From Euryarchaeota archaeon UBA91 (GTDB lineage Archaea > Thermoplasmatota > Poseidoniia > Poseidoniales > Poseidoniaceae), in assembly GCA_002499705.1 (NCBI GenBank), contig DAMU01000047.1, positions 23,044-50,417 on the forward strand: a stretch of DNA of 27,374 nucleotides. The letters are read 5' to 3'. A program made the translations under genes and the position numbers. Under the pieces are notes generated by a model. The model had not been told where the DNA came from. It saw nothing but the letters and a program-made list of their open reading frames with translations, and searched no databases. Positions 15,525-24,844 of the stretch are shown here, in pieces (within the stretch, counting starts at the first letter, position 1; every line of letters starts with the position of its first letter).

Positions 15525-16088
15525 ATGACGCTTGAAACACTCGCAAAAGATATCGCAAAATCCGCTGAGGCAGAAGCCTCTGCAATGCTCAAATCCGCCA
15601 AGGATGATGCAAAGGCAATTCTTGCTGATGCAAAATCAAAGGCAGATGGCATTCGCTCGGAAGCATCGGCTCGCACTGAACGTGAGGCAAACCAAATTGC
15701 CCGTGAAGTAGTGGCCAGTGCTCGCCAAGCAAACCAAAAAGAAATTCTCGTTGCTCGACGAAAGGTTCTCGATGAGACCCTTGAATCAGCGAGCGGTGAA
15801 CTTGGTAGCCCGAAACTGTCAGGAAGAGCAAGTCTGCTCAAGTCCTTGATGGCCAAAGCTGACAAGATTGGTGGCAATGATTACTCGATTCGTCCAGTTG
15901 AACTTGACCGAAAAGCCCTTTCTGAATTAGCTGGAAAGCGCAAGGTTGGTGAAGCAATAGACGGTCTTGGTGGATTTGTTCTTGAATCACCTGATGGTTC
16001 AGTTTCTTACGATATGCGCTTTGACACACTCCTTGAAAGTTCTTGGAATGCACAACTCGCTGAAATTAATTCTATACTTTTTGATTGA
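15525..16088 (+). CDS. atpE: A-type ATP synthase subunit E (peripheral stalk)
   Basis: A 187-residue cytosolic protein. Residues about 1-80 are one long charged helix rich in Ala, Lys and Glu (LAKDIAKSAEAEASAMLKSA...), the coiled-coil partner of subunit H. The C-terminal portion (about 100-187) is a mixed alpha/beta head that binds the top of subunit B, with GGFVLESPDGSVSYDMRFDTLLE as the recognisable family block. Length matches the family (about 185-205). The ATG at 15525 follows GAGGAATATAT closely. It ends six bases before subunit C. Confidence 0.93.
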   Translation: MTLETLAKDIAKSAEAEASAMLKSAKDDAKAILADAKSKADGIRSEASARTEREANQIAREVVASARQANQKEILVARRKVLDETLESASGELGSPKLSGRASLLKSLMAKADKIGGNDYSIRPVELDRKALSELAGKRKVGEAIDGLGGFVLESPDGSVSYDMRFDTLLESSWNAQLAEINSILFD

Positions 16089-16094
16089 GGGATA

Positions 16095-17138
16095 ATGATG
16101 GTAATGCTTGGAAACACACCTTACGTTGCTGCCCGTGCCAAAGCACGTCGGCAGAAACTTGCGGACCGTGCTAGGCTGCGCCAACTGATTAACCAATCAC
16201 CTGAACAACTGACCGTTGCGGTTGGTGAAATTGGATACCGCTCAGAGATTGATATCTATGCGGGCCAGTTAACAGGCGGAGATTTGGTCGAAGCAGCATT
16301 AACGCACAACTTGGAACATGAACTCGAACACATGCTTTCAATGTGCAACGGGAAAATCCGTAAAATCGTTGAAACATATACCTCTCGATTTGAGTATTAC
16401 AATGCTAAAGTGGTTCTTCGAGCTGTTGTCAATGAAGTTGATCTCGAGAAGGTATCCCATTCAATCCTTCCTGAATTGAACGATATCAATACACCTTGGT
16501 TGAAGATTATCGAAAGTGCTGACGATTTGCGCTCTGCAGTCGTTCAGATGCGTCGCAAGTCGTTCGGACCTGCTCTCATGGCAGTTGCTGAAGATGCTCG
16601 CCTTTCTGATTATGAAGACGCTCTTGATGTCCATTATTTCAAGAACGCTTTGGATTCACTGAAAGGTAAAGGAGCAGATATTCGCTTCCTGAGAGATCTT
16701 CTTGGCGCTGAAATCGACCACCGTAACCTCTTGAACATTCTCGAGGCTGAAGCGGTCGGTATTTCTTCTGATGAAATTGTATCCATGCTTGTCCCTGGCG
16801 GACGTCTCCTACCTGCTCGTGCTTTCTCTTCGATTGCTGCAGGTGGCAAGGATGCTGCTATGGACCTCTTGCGTGGCTCAAGCCGTTTTGATTTCCCTGC
16901 GTTTGAAGGTGCACTTTCTTCATCAAAAGATATGAACAGCCTTGACCCTGTTGTGACATGGTTCAAGGAACGAGAACATGCTATCATGAAGCGAATGAGC
17001 TTCCTCCATCCAGTATCAGCACTACCGGTTGTTCACTATGTGGCCATGAAGGTCCAAGAAGTGAACGATCTCCGCTTCATCGTTCGTGGGCGGCTTGCTG
17101 GATTGTCTGTTGAAGTGCTTGAAGCACATATTTTGTGA
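16095..17138 (+). CDS. atpC: A-type ATP synthase subunit C (central stalk/c-ring socket)
   Basis: A 347-residue all-helical protein, homologous to eukaryotic V-ATPase subunit d, that couples the D/F rotor shaft to the K-ring. Typical features are the N-terminal YVAARAKARRQKL, three repeat-like helical bundles, and a conserved C-terminal block, HPVSALPVVHYVAMKVQEVNDLRFIVRGRLAGL. There are no membrane helices. ATG codons at 16095, 16098 and 16104 are all possible; the first follows GAGG at about five bases. Length agrees with the family (about 340-360). Confidence 0.92.
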   Translation: MMVMLGNTPYVAARAKARRQKLADRARLRQLINQSPEQLTVAVGEIGYRSEIDIYAGQLTGGDLVEAALTHNLEHELEHMLSMCNGKIRKIVETYTSRFEYYNAKVVLRAVVNEVDLEKVSHSILPELNDINTPWLKIIESADDLRSAVVQMRRKSFGPALMAVAEDARLSDYEDALDVHYFKNALDSLKGKGADIRFLRDLLGAEIDHRNLLNILEAEAVGISSDEIVSMLVPGGRLLPARAFSSIAAGGKDAAMDLLRGSSRFDFPAFEGALSSSKDMNSLDPVVTWFKEREHAIMKRMSFLHPVSALPVVHYVAMKVQEVNDLRFIVRGRLAGLSVEVLEAHIL

Positions 17139-17149
17139 GGTGAAGAAGT

Positions 17150-17449
17150 ATGGACATAGCAGTTGTTGGAACTCCAGAATTCACCCTTGGATTCCAACTT
17201 GCAGGTATTGATAATCTGCATAACCCTGAAGGCGAAGACGCAACCGTCTCGACCTTCAAAAAACTACTCAACAATAAGAGCGTAGGGATTGTCGTGGTTG
17301 ACTCCTCAATCCTAACTACGCTGCCAGAGCGTCTTCGCGACCAACTCTCGGCATCCGTCTCTCCGACCGTGCTTGGCATTGGAACGGAAGAAGACACTAC
17401 CCTACGAGACACAATTCGTAAGGCTATAGGAGTCGACCTGTGGAAGTAA
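17150..17449 (+). CDS. atpF: A-type ATP synthase subunit F (rotor)
   Basis: A 99-residue Rossmann-like protein of the central rotor, bound to subunit D. MDIAVVGTPEFTLGFQLAGI is the family opening, KSVGIVVVDSSI the second strand, and PTVLGIGTEED the third. Length is normal (about 98-110). GTGAGGTGAAG lies just before the ATG. It sits eleven bases after subunit C. Confidence 0.93.
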   Translation: MDIAVVGTPEFTLGFQLAGIDNLHNPEGEDATVSTFKKLLNNKSVGIVVVDSSILTTLPERLRDQLSASVSPTVLGIGTEEDTTLRDTIRKAIGVDLWK

Positions 17450-17477
17450 TGTTCCAAACTATATGGAGGAAATAAAA

Positions 17478-19217
17478 ATGAGCAATGAAGGAGTAATTTA
17501 CCGAATATCGGGACCTGTTGTAACCGCAACCGGCATGAAAGCTGCAATGTATGACGTGGTTCGTGTTGGTGACGAAGGTTTGATGGGCGAAGTAATTGAA
17601 CTGCACGGCGATAAAGCCGTGATCCAAGTGTACGAAGATACCTCTGGTATCCGTCCTGGAGAGCCAGTATTGAATACCCAAGAAACGTTATCCGTCTCTT
17701 TAGGCCCAGGTCTCTTAACTCAAATTTACGATGGAATTCAGCGCCCTCTTCCAACACTGGAAGAAGAAATGGGCGTTTTCATTACTCGAGGTGTTGATGC
17801 TGATGCTTTTGACCTCGAGAAGATTTGGACATTCGAGCCTCAAGTCGCTGTTGGCGATTCTGTGGTTGGCGGTCAAGTCATCGGTCACGTTCAAGAAACT
17901 GAAACAATCATCCACAAAATCATGGTACCTCCTACCGTCACTGGTGTTGTGAAATCGATTGAATCTGGTGATTACAACGTTACACAAACCGTGTGTGTTC
18001 TTGAAGACGGAACTGAAATGCAAATGATGCAGAAGTGGCCTGTTCGAACACCTCGTCCATTCCAGCAAAAGTATGCTCCGGATACTCCACTGATTACCGG
18101 TATGCGAATTCTGGATTTCTTGTTCCCACTTGCTAAGGGTGGAGCAGCAGGTATCCCAGGACCTTTTGGTTCTGGAAAAACTGTCACTCAACAATCTCTC
18201 GCAAAGTATTCTGACGCTCAACTGGTTGTCTACATTGGATGCGGAGAACGTGGAAACGAGATGACTGAAGTTTTGGATGAATTCCCTCACTTGATTGATC
18301 CAAACACCGGTAAGCCCTTGATGGAGCGAACCGTCATGATTGCAAACACATCAAACATGCCTGTTGCAGCTCGAGAAGCATCGGTGTATACTGGAATCAC
18401 TATTGCAGAATACTTCCGTGATATGGGCTATGACGTCGCTTTGATGGCAGACTCAACTTCTCGTTGGGCTGAAGCAATGCGTGAAATTTCCTCTCGTCTG
18501 GAAGAAATGCCTGGTGAAGAAGGATATCCTGCTTACCTGTCTTCTCGAATTGCTGAGTTCTATGAACGTGCAGGCCGTGTTGAAACGCTCAATGGCGATG
18601 ACGGGTCTGTCACTGTTATCGGGGCTGTTTCACCTCCTGGTGGAGACATTTCCGAACCAGTTTCTCAAGGAACACTTCGTATTGTCAAGGTTTTCTGGGG
18701 ATTGGACGCAGGTCTTGCACGACAACGTCACTTCCCAGCGATTAACTGGCTGAACTCTTATTCTTTGTATCCACAAAGTCTTGACCAGTGGTTCCGTGAT
18801 AACATCGCTCAAGATTTCCCGGAAATCCGAACACAAGTCAGCGGTTTGCTGCAAATTGAATCCGAGTTGCAAGAAATTGTTCAACTGGTTGGTTCAGATG
18901 CACTTCCTGTCGACCAACAGTTGACCCTTGAAGTTGCTCGAATGATTCGTGAGTTCTTTTTGCAACAAAACGGATTCCACGATGTCGATGCTTACTGTGA
19001 CATTCACTTGCAATATCAAATGGCAAAGGCAATTTTGTCTTTCCAAGACGCAGCAAAGTCTGCTATGGCTGGCGGCGCACAACTCAACGATGTCGTCAAC
19101 GTCCCATCTCGTTCCGACCTCATGCGTGGTCGTTTCGAAAAGGGATACATTGACACAATTGCTGACATGGTCAAGAAAATGACCGATGAAATCGCCGATA
19201 CGGTGGAGGAAAACTGA
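17478..19217 (+). CDS. atpA: A-type ATP synthase catalytic subunit A
   Basis: The catalytic subunit of the A3B3 head, 579 residues. Walker A is GPFGSGKT (228-235, Lys234); the long A-subunit-specific non-homologous region lies about 110-190 (including HKIMVPPTVTGVVKSIESGDYNV). Catalytic-site landmarks GCGERGNEM (the general-base Glu) and ALMADSTSRWAEAMREIS (Walker B and following) are intact. ATG at 17478 is preferred over the frame opening at 17463 because GGAGG at 17465-17469 lies eight bases upstream and lies inside that longer frame. No intein interrupts it, although archaeal atpA is a known intein site. Confidence 0.97.
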   Translation: MSNEGVIYRISGPVVTATGMKAAMYDVVRVGDEGLMGEVIELHGDKAVIQVYEDTSGIRPGEPVLNTQETLSVSLGPGLLTQIYDGIQRPLPTLEEEMGVFITRGVDADAFDLEKIWTFEPQVAVGDSVVGGQVIGHVQETETIIHKIMVPPTVTGVVKSIESGDYNVTQTVCVLEDGTEMQMMQKWPVRTPRPFQQKYAPDTPLITGMRILDFLFPLAKGGAAGIPGPFGSGKTVTQQSLAKYSDAQLVVYIGCGERGNEMTEVLDEFPHLIDPNTGKPLMERTVMIANTSNMPVAAREASVYTGITIAEYFRDMGYDVALMADSTSRWAEAMREISSRLEEMPGEEGYPAYLSSRIAEFYERAGRVETLNGDDGSVTVIGAVSPPGGDISEPVSQGTLRIVKVFWGLDAGLARQRHFPAINWLNSYSLYPQSLDQWFRDNIAQDFPEIRTQVSGLLQIESELQEIVQLVGSDALPVDQQLTLEVARMIREFFLQQNGFHDVDAYCDIHLQYQMAKAILSFQDAAKSAMAGGAQLNDVVNVPSRSDLMRGRFEKGYIDTIADMVKKMTDEIADTVEEN

Positions 19218-19230
19218 GGAGAGGAATATC

Positions 19231-20610
19231 ATGACTGGAAAAGAATACCGAACCATTACTGACGTGAAAGGACCTCTGGTCTTTTTGAACAAAACTGAAC
19301 CTGTTGCCTTTGGTGAAATCGTTACCCTACGACTCTCCAATGGCACCATCAAGAACGGACAAGTTCTCGATACTTCGGATGATCTTGTTATCGTTCAAGT
19401 TTTCGAAGGAACCTCCAAAATTGACCGAGAATCTGGTGTCACCTTCATGGGTGATGTTTTCAAACTCCCGGTGAGTACTGACCTTGTCGGTCGTATTTTG
19501 GACGGAGCCGGACGACCACGTGACGGCGGTCCAGAAATCGTAGCTGAAAAGAAGGCCGATATTATCGGTGCTGCAATTAACCCTTACAGCCGCCAGAGTC
19601 CAAACGATTTCATTCAAACTGGTGTCTCTGCTATCGACCTGTGTACGAGTCTTGTCCGTGGACAAAAGTTGCCAATTTTCTCAGCATCTGGTCTTCCACA
19701 CAACGACATTGCTCTGCAAATTGCTCGTCAAGCAAAGCTCAAGGATTCTGATGAAGAGTTCATTGTTGTTTTCTGTGCAATGGGAATCACTGCTGAAGAA
19801 TACAATTTCTTCCGTTCCGACTTAGAGCGCACAGGCGCTCTTGAAAATGCTGTATTGTTCGTCAATCTTGCTGACGACCCTGCTGTCGAGCGAATTATTA
19901 CACCTCGTCTTGCATTGACCGCTGCAGAATATCTTGCGTTTGAGAAAGATTACCACGTCTTGGTTATCTATACAGACATGACCAACTATTGTGACGCTCT
20001 GCGACAAATTGGTGCTGCCCGTGAAGAAGTTCCTGGACGACGTGGATACCCAGGATACATGTATACCGATTTGGCAATGCTCTACGAACGTGCAGGTATT
20101 ATCAAGAACAAGAAGGGTTCAATCACTCAATTCCCAATTCTGACCATGCCTGGTGACGATATTACGCACCCAATTCCTGATTTGTCTGGTTATATTACTG
20201 AAGGACAAATCGTTATTTCACGTGAATTGCACCAACAAGGTATCTATCCGCCAATCAACGTTCTGCCATCACTCTCTCGTTTGATGGGTTCATGTATCGG
20301 TGAGAAGACAACACGGGAAGACCACAAGTCCGTTTCTGACCAGATGTATGCTGCATATGCTCAGGGCCGTGAACTCCGTGGGCTGGTCGCTATTGTCGGT
20401 GAAGATGCACTGAATGAGCGTGACAAGCAATTGCTCGACTTCTCGGGCGTTTTCGAAGACAAGTTCCTTCGCCAAACCCGTGATGAAGACCGTTCAATTG
20501 AGGAGACTCTCGATTTGTGTTGGAATTTGATGTCGTCAATCGACACGAAGTATCTTGTCCGTCTTGACCAAAAGTGGATCGATAAGTATCATCCAGATAA
20601 CAAGGCTTGA
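19231..20610 (+). CDS. atpB: A-type ATP synthase regulatory subunit B
   Basis: The non-catalytic partner of subunit A, 459 residues. The P-loop position reads SASGLPHND rather than GxxGxGKT, which is normal for B subunits. VVFCAMGITAEEYNFFR, TDMTNYCDALRQIGAAREEVPGRRGYPGYMYTDL (two conserved blocks in sequence) and LPSLSRLMGSCIGEKTTREDH, which contributes the arginine to the catalytic site, are intact. ATG at 19231 follows GGAGAGG at proper distance; the frame open from 19186 overlaps subunit A and is not used. It is 13 bases downstream of atpA. Confidence 0.97.
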   Translation: MTGKEYRTITDVKGPLVFLNKTEPVAFGEIVTLRLSNGTIKNGQVLDTSDDLVIVQVFEGTSKIDRESGVTFMGDVFKLPVSTDLVGRILDGAGRPRDGGPEIVAEKKADIIGAAINPYSRQSPNDFIQTGVSAIDLCTSLVRGQKLPIFSASGLPHNDIALQIARQAKLKDSDEEFIVVFCAMGITAEEYNFFRSDLERTGALENAVLFVNLADDPAVERIITPRLALTAAEYLAFEKDYHVLVIYTDMTNYCDALRQIGAAREEVPGRRGYPGYMYTDLAMLYERAGIIKNKKGSITQFPILTMPGDDITHPIPDLSGYITEGQIVISRELHQQGIYPPINVLPSLSRLMGSCIGEKTTREDHKSVSDQMYAAYAQGRELRGLVAIVGEDALNERDKQLLDFSGVFEDKFLRQTRDEDRSIEETLDLCWNLMSSIDTKYLVRLDQKWIDKYHPDNKA

Positions 20611-20645
20611 AACTAATTATTCGATGCAAGAGGAGGTGAAAGAAC

Positions 20646-21263
20646 ATGGCACTCGACATCAAACCAACCCGCAGTGAGTTGATTAAACTCAAGGGACGGA
20701 TTAAGCAAACCAAAAACGGTTACAAGTTGCTGAAGATGAAGCGAGACGGTTTGTTTCACGAGTTCCGAACACTTCTTTCCGACATGATTGCTGCAAAGCG
20801 TGACCTCACCGATACGTACCGTATGGCTAAACAGCGAATAGATCTTGCGAATGCGATTGAAGGTGGATTGGCTGTCCGTGCTGCTGCAATTGCAAACACA
20901 GGCCATCCAGAAGTTGAAGTTGAACGCCGAAACATCATGGGTGTCGTTGTTCCAAGTGTGAGTGGGACCAATTTGAAATCCACCTTCGAAGAACGAGGTG
21001 TCGGATACATTGGTTCATCACCGTATATCGATGAAGCAGGAGAATCATTTGGTAACTTGATTGAAAAGATTGTCAAAGCATCGGAGATGGAAGCTACGCT
21101 CAAGCGTCTCCTTCAAGAAATCGAGGCAACCAAGCGACGTGTCAATGCTTTGGAGTTCAAGGTGATACCTGAACTTGAAGAAGCACGAGTCTTCATTCAA
21201 CTCCGTCTTGAAGAAATGGAGCGAGAGGAAACGTTCCGTCTCAAGCGTTTCAAGAACAAGTGA
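20646..21263 (+). CDS. atpD: A-type ATP synthase subunit D (rotor shaft)
   Basis: A 205-residue rotor shaft that turns inside the A3B3 head. The N-terminal helix IKPTRSELIKLKGRIKQTK and the C-terminal long helix ending VFIQLRLEEMEREETFRLK are characteristic, with a less helical middle (about 85-140). AGGAGGTGA lies about eight bases before the ATG at 20646. It is the last gene of the operon. Confidence 0.95.
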   Translation: MALDIKPTRSELIKLKGRIKQTKNGYKLLKMKRDGLFHEFRTLLSDMIAAKRDLTDTYRMAKQRIDLANAIEGGLAVRAAAIANTGHPEVEVERRNIMGVVVPSVSGTNLKSTFEERGVGYIGSSPYIDEAGESFGNLIEKIVKASEMEATLKRLLQEIEATKRRVNALEFKVIPELEEARVFIQLRLEEMEREETFRLKRFKNK

Positions 21264-21270
21264 TTTTGTT

Positions 21271-21290
21271 CAACCTGATTAAGCAGGTTG
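21271..21290 (+). terminator. Hairpin after the ATP synthase operon
   Basis: CAACCTG-ATTAAG-CAGGTTG is a perfect seven-base-pair inverted repeat starting seven bases after the atpD stop and about 50 bases before the next ATG. No T-run follows, so it may mark an RNA 3' end or processing point rather than intrinsic termination. Confidence 0.45.
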
Positions 21291-21340
21291 AGGGATTCCT
21301 TCAAAGGGGAGGCAGAACTACAAAGGTTTGAGGAGATAGT

Positions 21341-23899
21341 ATGTCTGACAACTCTGATGATTCTTTGGCTGAAGATTCTCCTCGAGAATCGATGCCTGCT
21401 CATCGTTCAGAATGGAAGCAACAGGATTTGTTAGCATCTATACTGAGCCGCTTTTTCTATCTCTCTAACAACATGTCTGGAGGAATTCTTCCGGCATGGG
21501 CCGTTTCACCCAAAGACGACAACGACATCGACGATTGTCTCGACGAAGCCAACGCTCATCTCAAGAAACTCGGATGGGCTGCAAAATTATCTCTAAACGA
21601 AGGTTGGGTTGTCCAACTTTTCCCTCTTCCTGAACGACAATTCCCATCACTGAATGTCACATTGTTGATGTGGACTTTTTCGGCATTAACACTCACACTT
21701 GCTGGTGCTTATTGGATGGATGGTTCACGTCCATCTGGCGGCTGGTTTTCAGATTCGACCTTCACCGATTCTGTACTCGGATATACGCTTCCAGTTCTTG
21801 GAAGCCTGTTTGTAGCATCACACATTCAAAAAAGAGTTGCATCTCACTTTAATCACCGTGTTGGGCACATTACTCCAATACCTGAGCCTACCATCTCTCT
21901 TTGGAGTTTGGGTTTGCTTTCTCAAGCGTCTTTGGTTTGGCCATTCGGTCTCTTCCTTATTCCGACCTTGCCACGTATGGATGCTCGATTATGGGATGAT
22001 CGCAAAGTGTTGGGATGGGTTGCTGTATCAGTCCCTGCCACATTGGTAACTCTCGGTATGCTGTTATGGGGACTCGGGTTATGGCTTACTCCAGAATATG
22101 TTGCGATTACTGGTTCCCAAAATGTAGCTCAAGCCCCTTTTATCATCGAGATTTTAGGTCAATGGCAAATCGACGGTTATCTCAACCGGTTGATTTGGTC
22201 TCACCCATTTGTCAAAGCGGGCGCCTTGTTGACCTTCTTTGGTTGGATATCTCTCCTTCCGATTCCTACCTTCCCTGGTGGTCGAATCATGATTGCTCGT
22301 GCTGGTCCATCTGAAGCCCGAAGCAGTAATAATCAAATTTTCATATTCCTCCTCATACTTGCTTTTGCATGGATGTTTGATGCTTTCAATGGTTTTACAA
22401 TTTGGATCTTTGTGCTGACGCTAATTTTGCCTTTGTTGCTTTTCATGGGCACCGATAGAAGTTCTCCTTTGATTCTCAATGAACCGAAAGGACTCGACTT
22501 ACCGGCTATGAAAAACATTGGATTTGTAATGCTTATCGCAGTACTATTCGCTTTACCCAGTCAGGTTCCTTTCCAAATTGATACGGAATGGGATTCTGCT
22601 GCTGAATATGATATTGATATGAACTACACTGCACTGCAGATTGACGGGCAGTGGAATGCTCTGGTCTCAGTTCACGTCATGAACCCTTCTTCAATCAGTC
22701 GCGATTGGGCAATTGACTTTGATCACCATAATTCACCTTTAGACGCTTGGGAGAGTGAGTGGGAATGTGATGGTGAAGACTCACTTGATGTCAATGGAGG
22801 GGGCTGCGGAAGTACATTACCTCCTCATACGCACACAACTGTTGTCCTTAATCTAACATGGAGTGAACAATCTCTCGCACCTACGACGTTAAATTTCTTT
22901 TTGATTTCGCTTACAGATGGGGAATATGACAGCCATGCTATTTCCATTCGTCCAGACCTTCCAATTCATCCTGAAACTCCTTGGGAGATGTATTTTGATG
23001 AAGGTGAAATGAAACGCTGTATGGACCTTCAATCCTCTACGGATGCTGCTCTGAATGTCACTTTCCCGAATGCTGGACAAGTATCCAATCTTCAATCACG
23101 ATTGCAGTGGATTGAAGGGCACAGTAACCTTTCTGCAGGTTTTGAACAGCCCCCAGACCGTCTTTGTATCCGGGGCTTAGACCCTGTCGTACTCCGTACT
23201 GCTGAATTGAATCATGTTCGCCTTAACAACGATACTTTTGATGGTGGTCTACCTGAACTGCCGTTGGTCGCTGTTGTTCCAGAAACCGGATGGAACATTA
23301 CCAGTGACCCTTCACTTGGTTGGGGCTTTATGCTCAATTCAAGCGGCCTTTTGAGCTCAATAGACGACCTGTGCCCACTTGACCCATCTCTCTCAATACC
23401 GCCTGCTCCTTCGGAGGGTCAATGGATTTGGGACCTCGAAGTTCGAAAGATTTCTAATATTCCTGCAGTAAACAACGCCAATGAATCACTCGTTGTTCAA
23501 ATGTCAGACGACTCGAGCATGCATGTTTGCTCACCTGAACTTTCTGTTGAGCCAAAATTCAATTTCACTGTTGAGCAAGGTCCTGAACTGATATTCCACC
23601 GCTACAACACCTCTCACCGAATCTGGTCGAACATGTGGATGGCCGCCCATAATGACTCCCTCATTCAACCTGGTGGAGCTACATTTTCGGTCTATAGTTC
23701 AAGCAACGTATCGGTTCCAGTCCAACTTAATTATCAAGGAAATGGAGAACAATGGACAACTGTTCTCTCCACCAATGCATTGGAATTTGGGTGGAACTCG
23801 TTTGAATTTGAACCATCCACGAGTAATTCGACTCTTTCGACACTCTGGTTCGATCACCAAGATGGAGCCCTTGTCATTCATCTGTCAAGTTACGTATAA
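21341..23899 (+). CDS. S2P/EGY-like membrane protein without protease active site, large exported domain
   Basis: An 852-residue protein. Residues 1-90 are soluble, and GWVVQLFPLPERQFPSLNVT followed by a helix ending LAGAYW resembles the entry of EGY-type site-2 (M50) proteases. Several membrane helices run from about 105 to 410. At the place of HExxH the sequence is HIQKR (161-165), so the Glu and second His are absent; further on, IPTFPGGRI (Pro312) stands where LDGGR supplies the zinc-binding Asp. Zinc protease activity is therefore unlikely. From about 410 to the end is a 440-residue, beta-rich domain with many N-x-S/T sequons and a Cys pair (ECDGED...GGGCGS), predicted extracytoplasmic, with no C-terminal anchor. 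The start has GAGGAGATAGT upstream. Its assignment as an inactive S2P homologue is by pattern, not search. Confidence 0.65.
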   Translation: MSDNSDDSLAEDSPRESMPAHRSEWKQQDLLASILSRFFYLSNNMSGGILPAWAVSPKDDNDIDDCLDEANAHLKKLGWAAKLSLNEGWVVQLFPLPERQFPSLNVTLLMWTFSALTLTLAGAYWMDGSRPSGGWFSDSTFTDSVLGYTLPVLGSLFVASHIQKRVASHFNHRVGHITPIPEPTISLWSLGLLSQASLVWPFGLFLIPTLPRMDARLWDDRKVLGWVAVSVPATLVTLGMLLWGLGLWLTPEYVAITGSQNVAQAPFIIEILGQWQIDGYLNRLIWSHPFVKAGALLTFFGWISLLPIPTFPGGRIMIARAGPSEARSSNNQIFIFLLILAFAWMFDAFNGFTIWIFVLTLILPLLLFMGTDRSSPLILNEPKGLDLPAMKNIGFVMLIAVLFALPSQVPFQIDTEWDSAAEYDIDMNYTALQIDGQWNALVSVHVMNPSSISRDWAIDFDHHNSPLDAWESEWECDGEDSLDVNGGGCGSTLPPHTHTTVVLNLTWSEQSLAPTTLNFFLISLTDGEYDSHAISIRPDLPIHPETPWEMYFDEGEMKRCMDLQSSTDAALNVTFPNAGQVSNLQSRLQWIEGHSNLSAGFEQPPDRLCIRGLDPVVLRTAELNHVRLNNDTFDGGLPELPLVAVVPETGWNITSDPSLGWGFMLNSSGLLSSIDDLCPLDPSLSIPPAPSEGQWIWDLEVRKISNIPAVNNANESLVVQMSDDSSMHVCSPELSVEPKFNFTVEQGPELIFHRYNTSHRIWSNMWMAAHNDSLIQPGGATFSVYSSSNVSVPVQLNYQGNGEQWTTVLSTNALEFGWNSFEFEPSTSNSTLSTLWFDHQDGALVIHLSSYV

Positions 23900-23908
23900 G
23901 GTGTCAAC

Positions 23909-24844
23909 ATGCGTATTGCAATCTTAGGGGCAGGTTCGCTTGGCTCTCTGTATGCTGCACTCCTGTCACGTGTTCAAGGCGTTGAACTACTTGTTCACGC
24001 CCAGGGCCCTCATGGCGCTCACATGACTGCAAACGGTTTGCAATTAGAAGGAGGAGATACCCATTTCGTATCAAACAGTGATGTCTTTTTTTCCCTTGAA
24101 GAAGTCGGTCTTCCAGAACAATCATCTGGAACAATCGACTTTGCTTTACTGACAGGTAAAGCGGAGCAGACATCCTCTTTAGCCGTCTTAGCCCACCGAT
24201 TGCTCAATGAAAATGGGATGGCACTCTGTTTGAGTAACGGTTTAGGGCATGCTGAGAAATGCATCGAAATACTCGGTCCTCAGCGGGTTTTTGCCGCTAC
24301 TTCTACCCATGGAGCTTGGCGTCCGTCTGCGGGTGTAGTTCACTGGGCAGGCAAAGGACAGACCGTTCTCGGCTCTTTGCCAGGTGGCCCAGGAGAGACC
24401 GAAGCCAAACCTCTGCTAGACGCTTTTTTATCTGCTGGTTTGGAACCAGCTTGGTCATCGGATGGACTGGCTACAATTTGGAAGAAGGTACTTCTCAATA
24501 TTGCCATTAATCCTCTTGCTGCATTGGCAGGCGTAGAAAATGGTGCCTTGTTGGAACCTGATTTATTTTCATCTGCTTTCTCAACGATGCTAGAAGGCGC
24601 TGCAGTTGCCCGAATGGAGCGAGTTAACATTCCAGATGATGCCGAACTTGAGATTCTCTTACGTCACGTTCTTACTGCTACCTCGTCCAATATCTGCAGT
24701 ATGCTTCAAGATATTCGGGCCGGCAGAAATACGGAAATTGCAGTGCTGAACCAAGCGATTACTTTGCGTGGTGAACGTGCAGGAATTGCCACTCCACTCA
24801 ATCAAATGCTGACTTCAATGGTCAAAGCTCTTCATCCTCGATGA
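23909..24844 (+). CDS. panE: 2-dehydropantoate 2-reductase (ketopantoate reductase)
   Basis: NADPH-dependent reduction of ketopantoate to pantoate, toward CoA. GAGSLG (7-12) is the nucleotide-binding loop. Catalytic and substrate residues expected from E. coli PanE are in place: Asn110 (LSNG), Lys193 and Asn197 (WKKVLLNIAINPL), Ser264 (ICSMLQDIRAGRNTEI) and Glu276. Length 311 is normal. It starts nine bases after the pseudo-protease gene with GGTG nearby, so the two may be co-transcribed. Its last 23 bases overlap the 3' end of nadB on the other strand. The family includes paralogues acting on other 2-oxo acids, so pantoate specificity is probable, not certain. Confidence 0.87.
   Translation: MRIAILGAGSLGSLYAALLSRVQGVELLVHAQGPHGAHMTANGLQLEGGDTHFVSNSDVFFSLEEVGLPEQSSGTIDFALLTGKAEQTSSLAVLAHRLLNENGMALCLSNGLGHAEKCIEILGPQRVFAATSTHGAWRPSAGVVHWAGKGQTVLGSLPGGPGETEAKPLLDAFLSAGLEPAWSSDGLATIWKKVLLNIAINPLAALAGVENGALLEPDLFSSAFSTMLEGAAVARMERVNIPDDAELEILLRHVLTATSSNICSMLQDIRAGRNTEIAVLNQAITLRGERAGIATPLNQMLTSMVKALHPR

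Noticed and set aside
17077..17757. Minus-strand open frame of 226 codons across atpC-atpF-atpA
   Set aside because: It is antisense to three well-identified genes and has a composition typical of reversed coding sequence.
17478..19217. Possible intein in atpA
   Set aside because: The P-loop region is continuous and the protein has normal uninterrupted length.
19660..19710. Subunit B lacking a Walker A motif as a sign of decay
   Set aside because: B subunits of A/V-type ATPases are non-catalytic and normally lack it; all other conserved blocks are intact.
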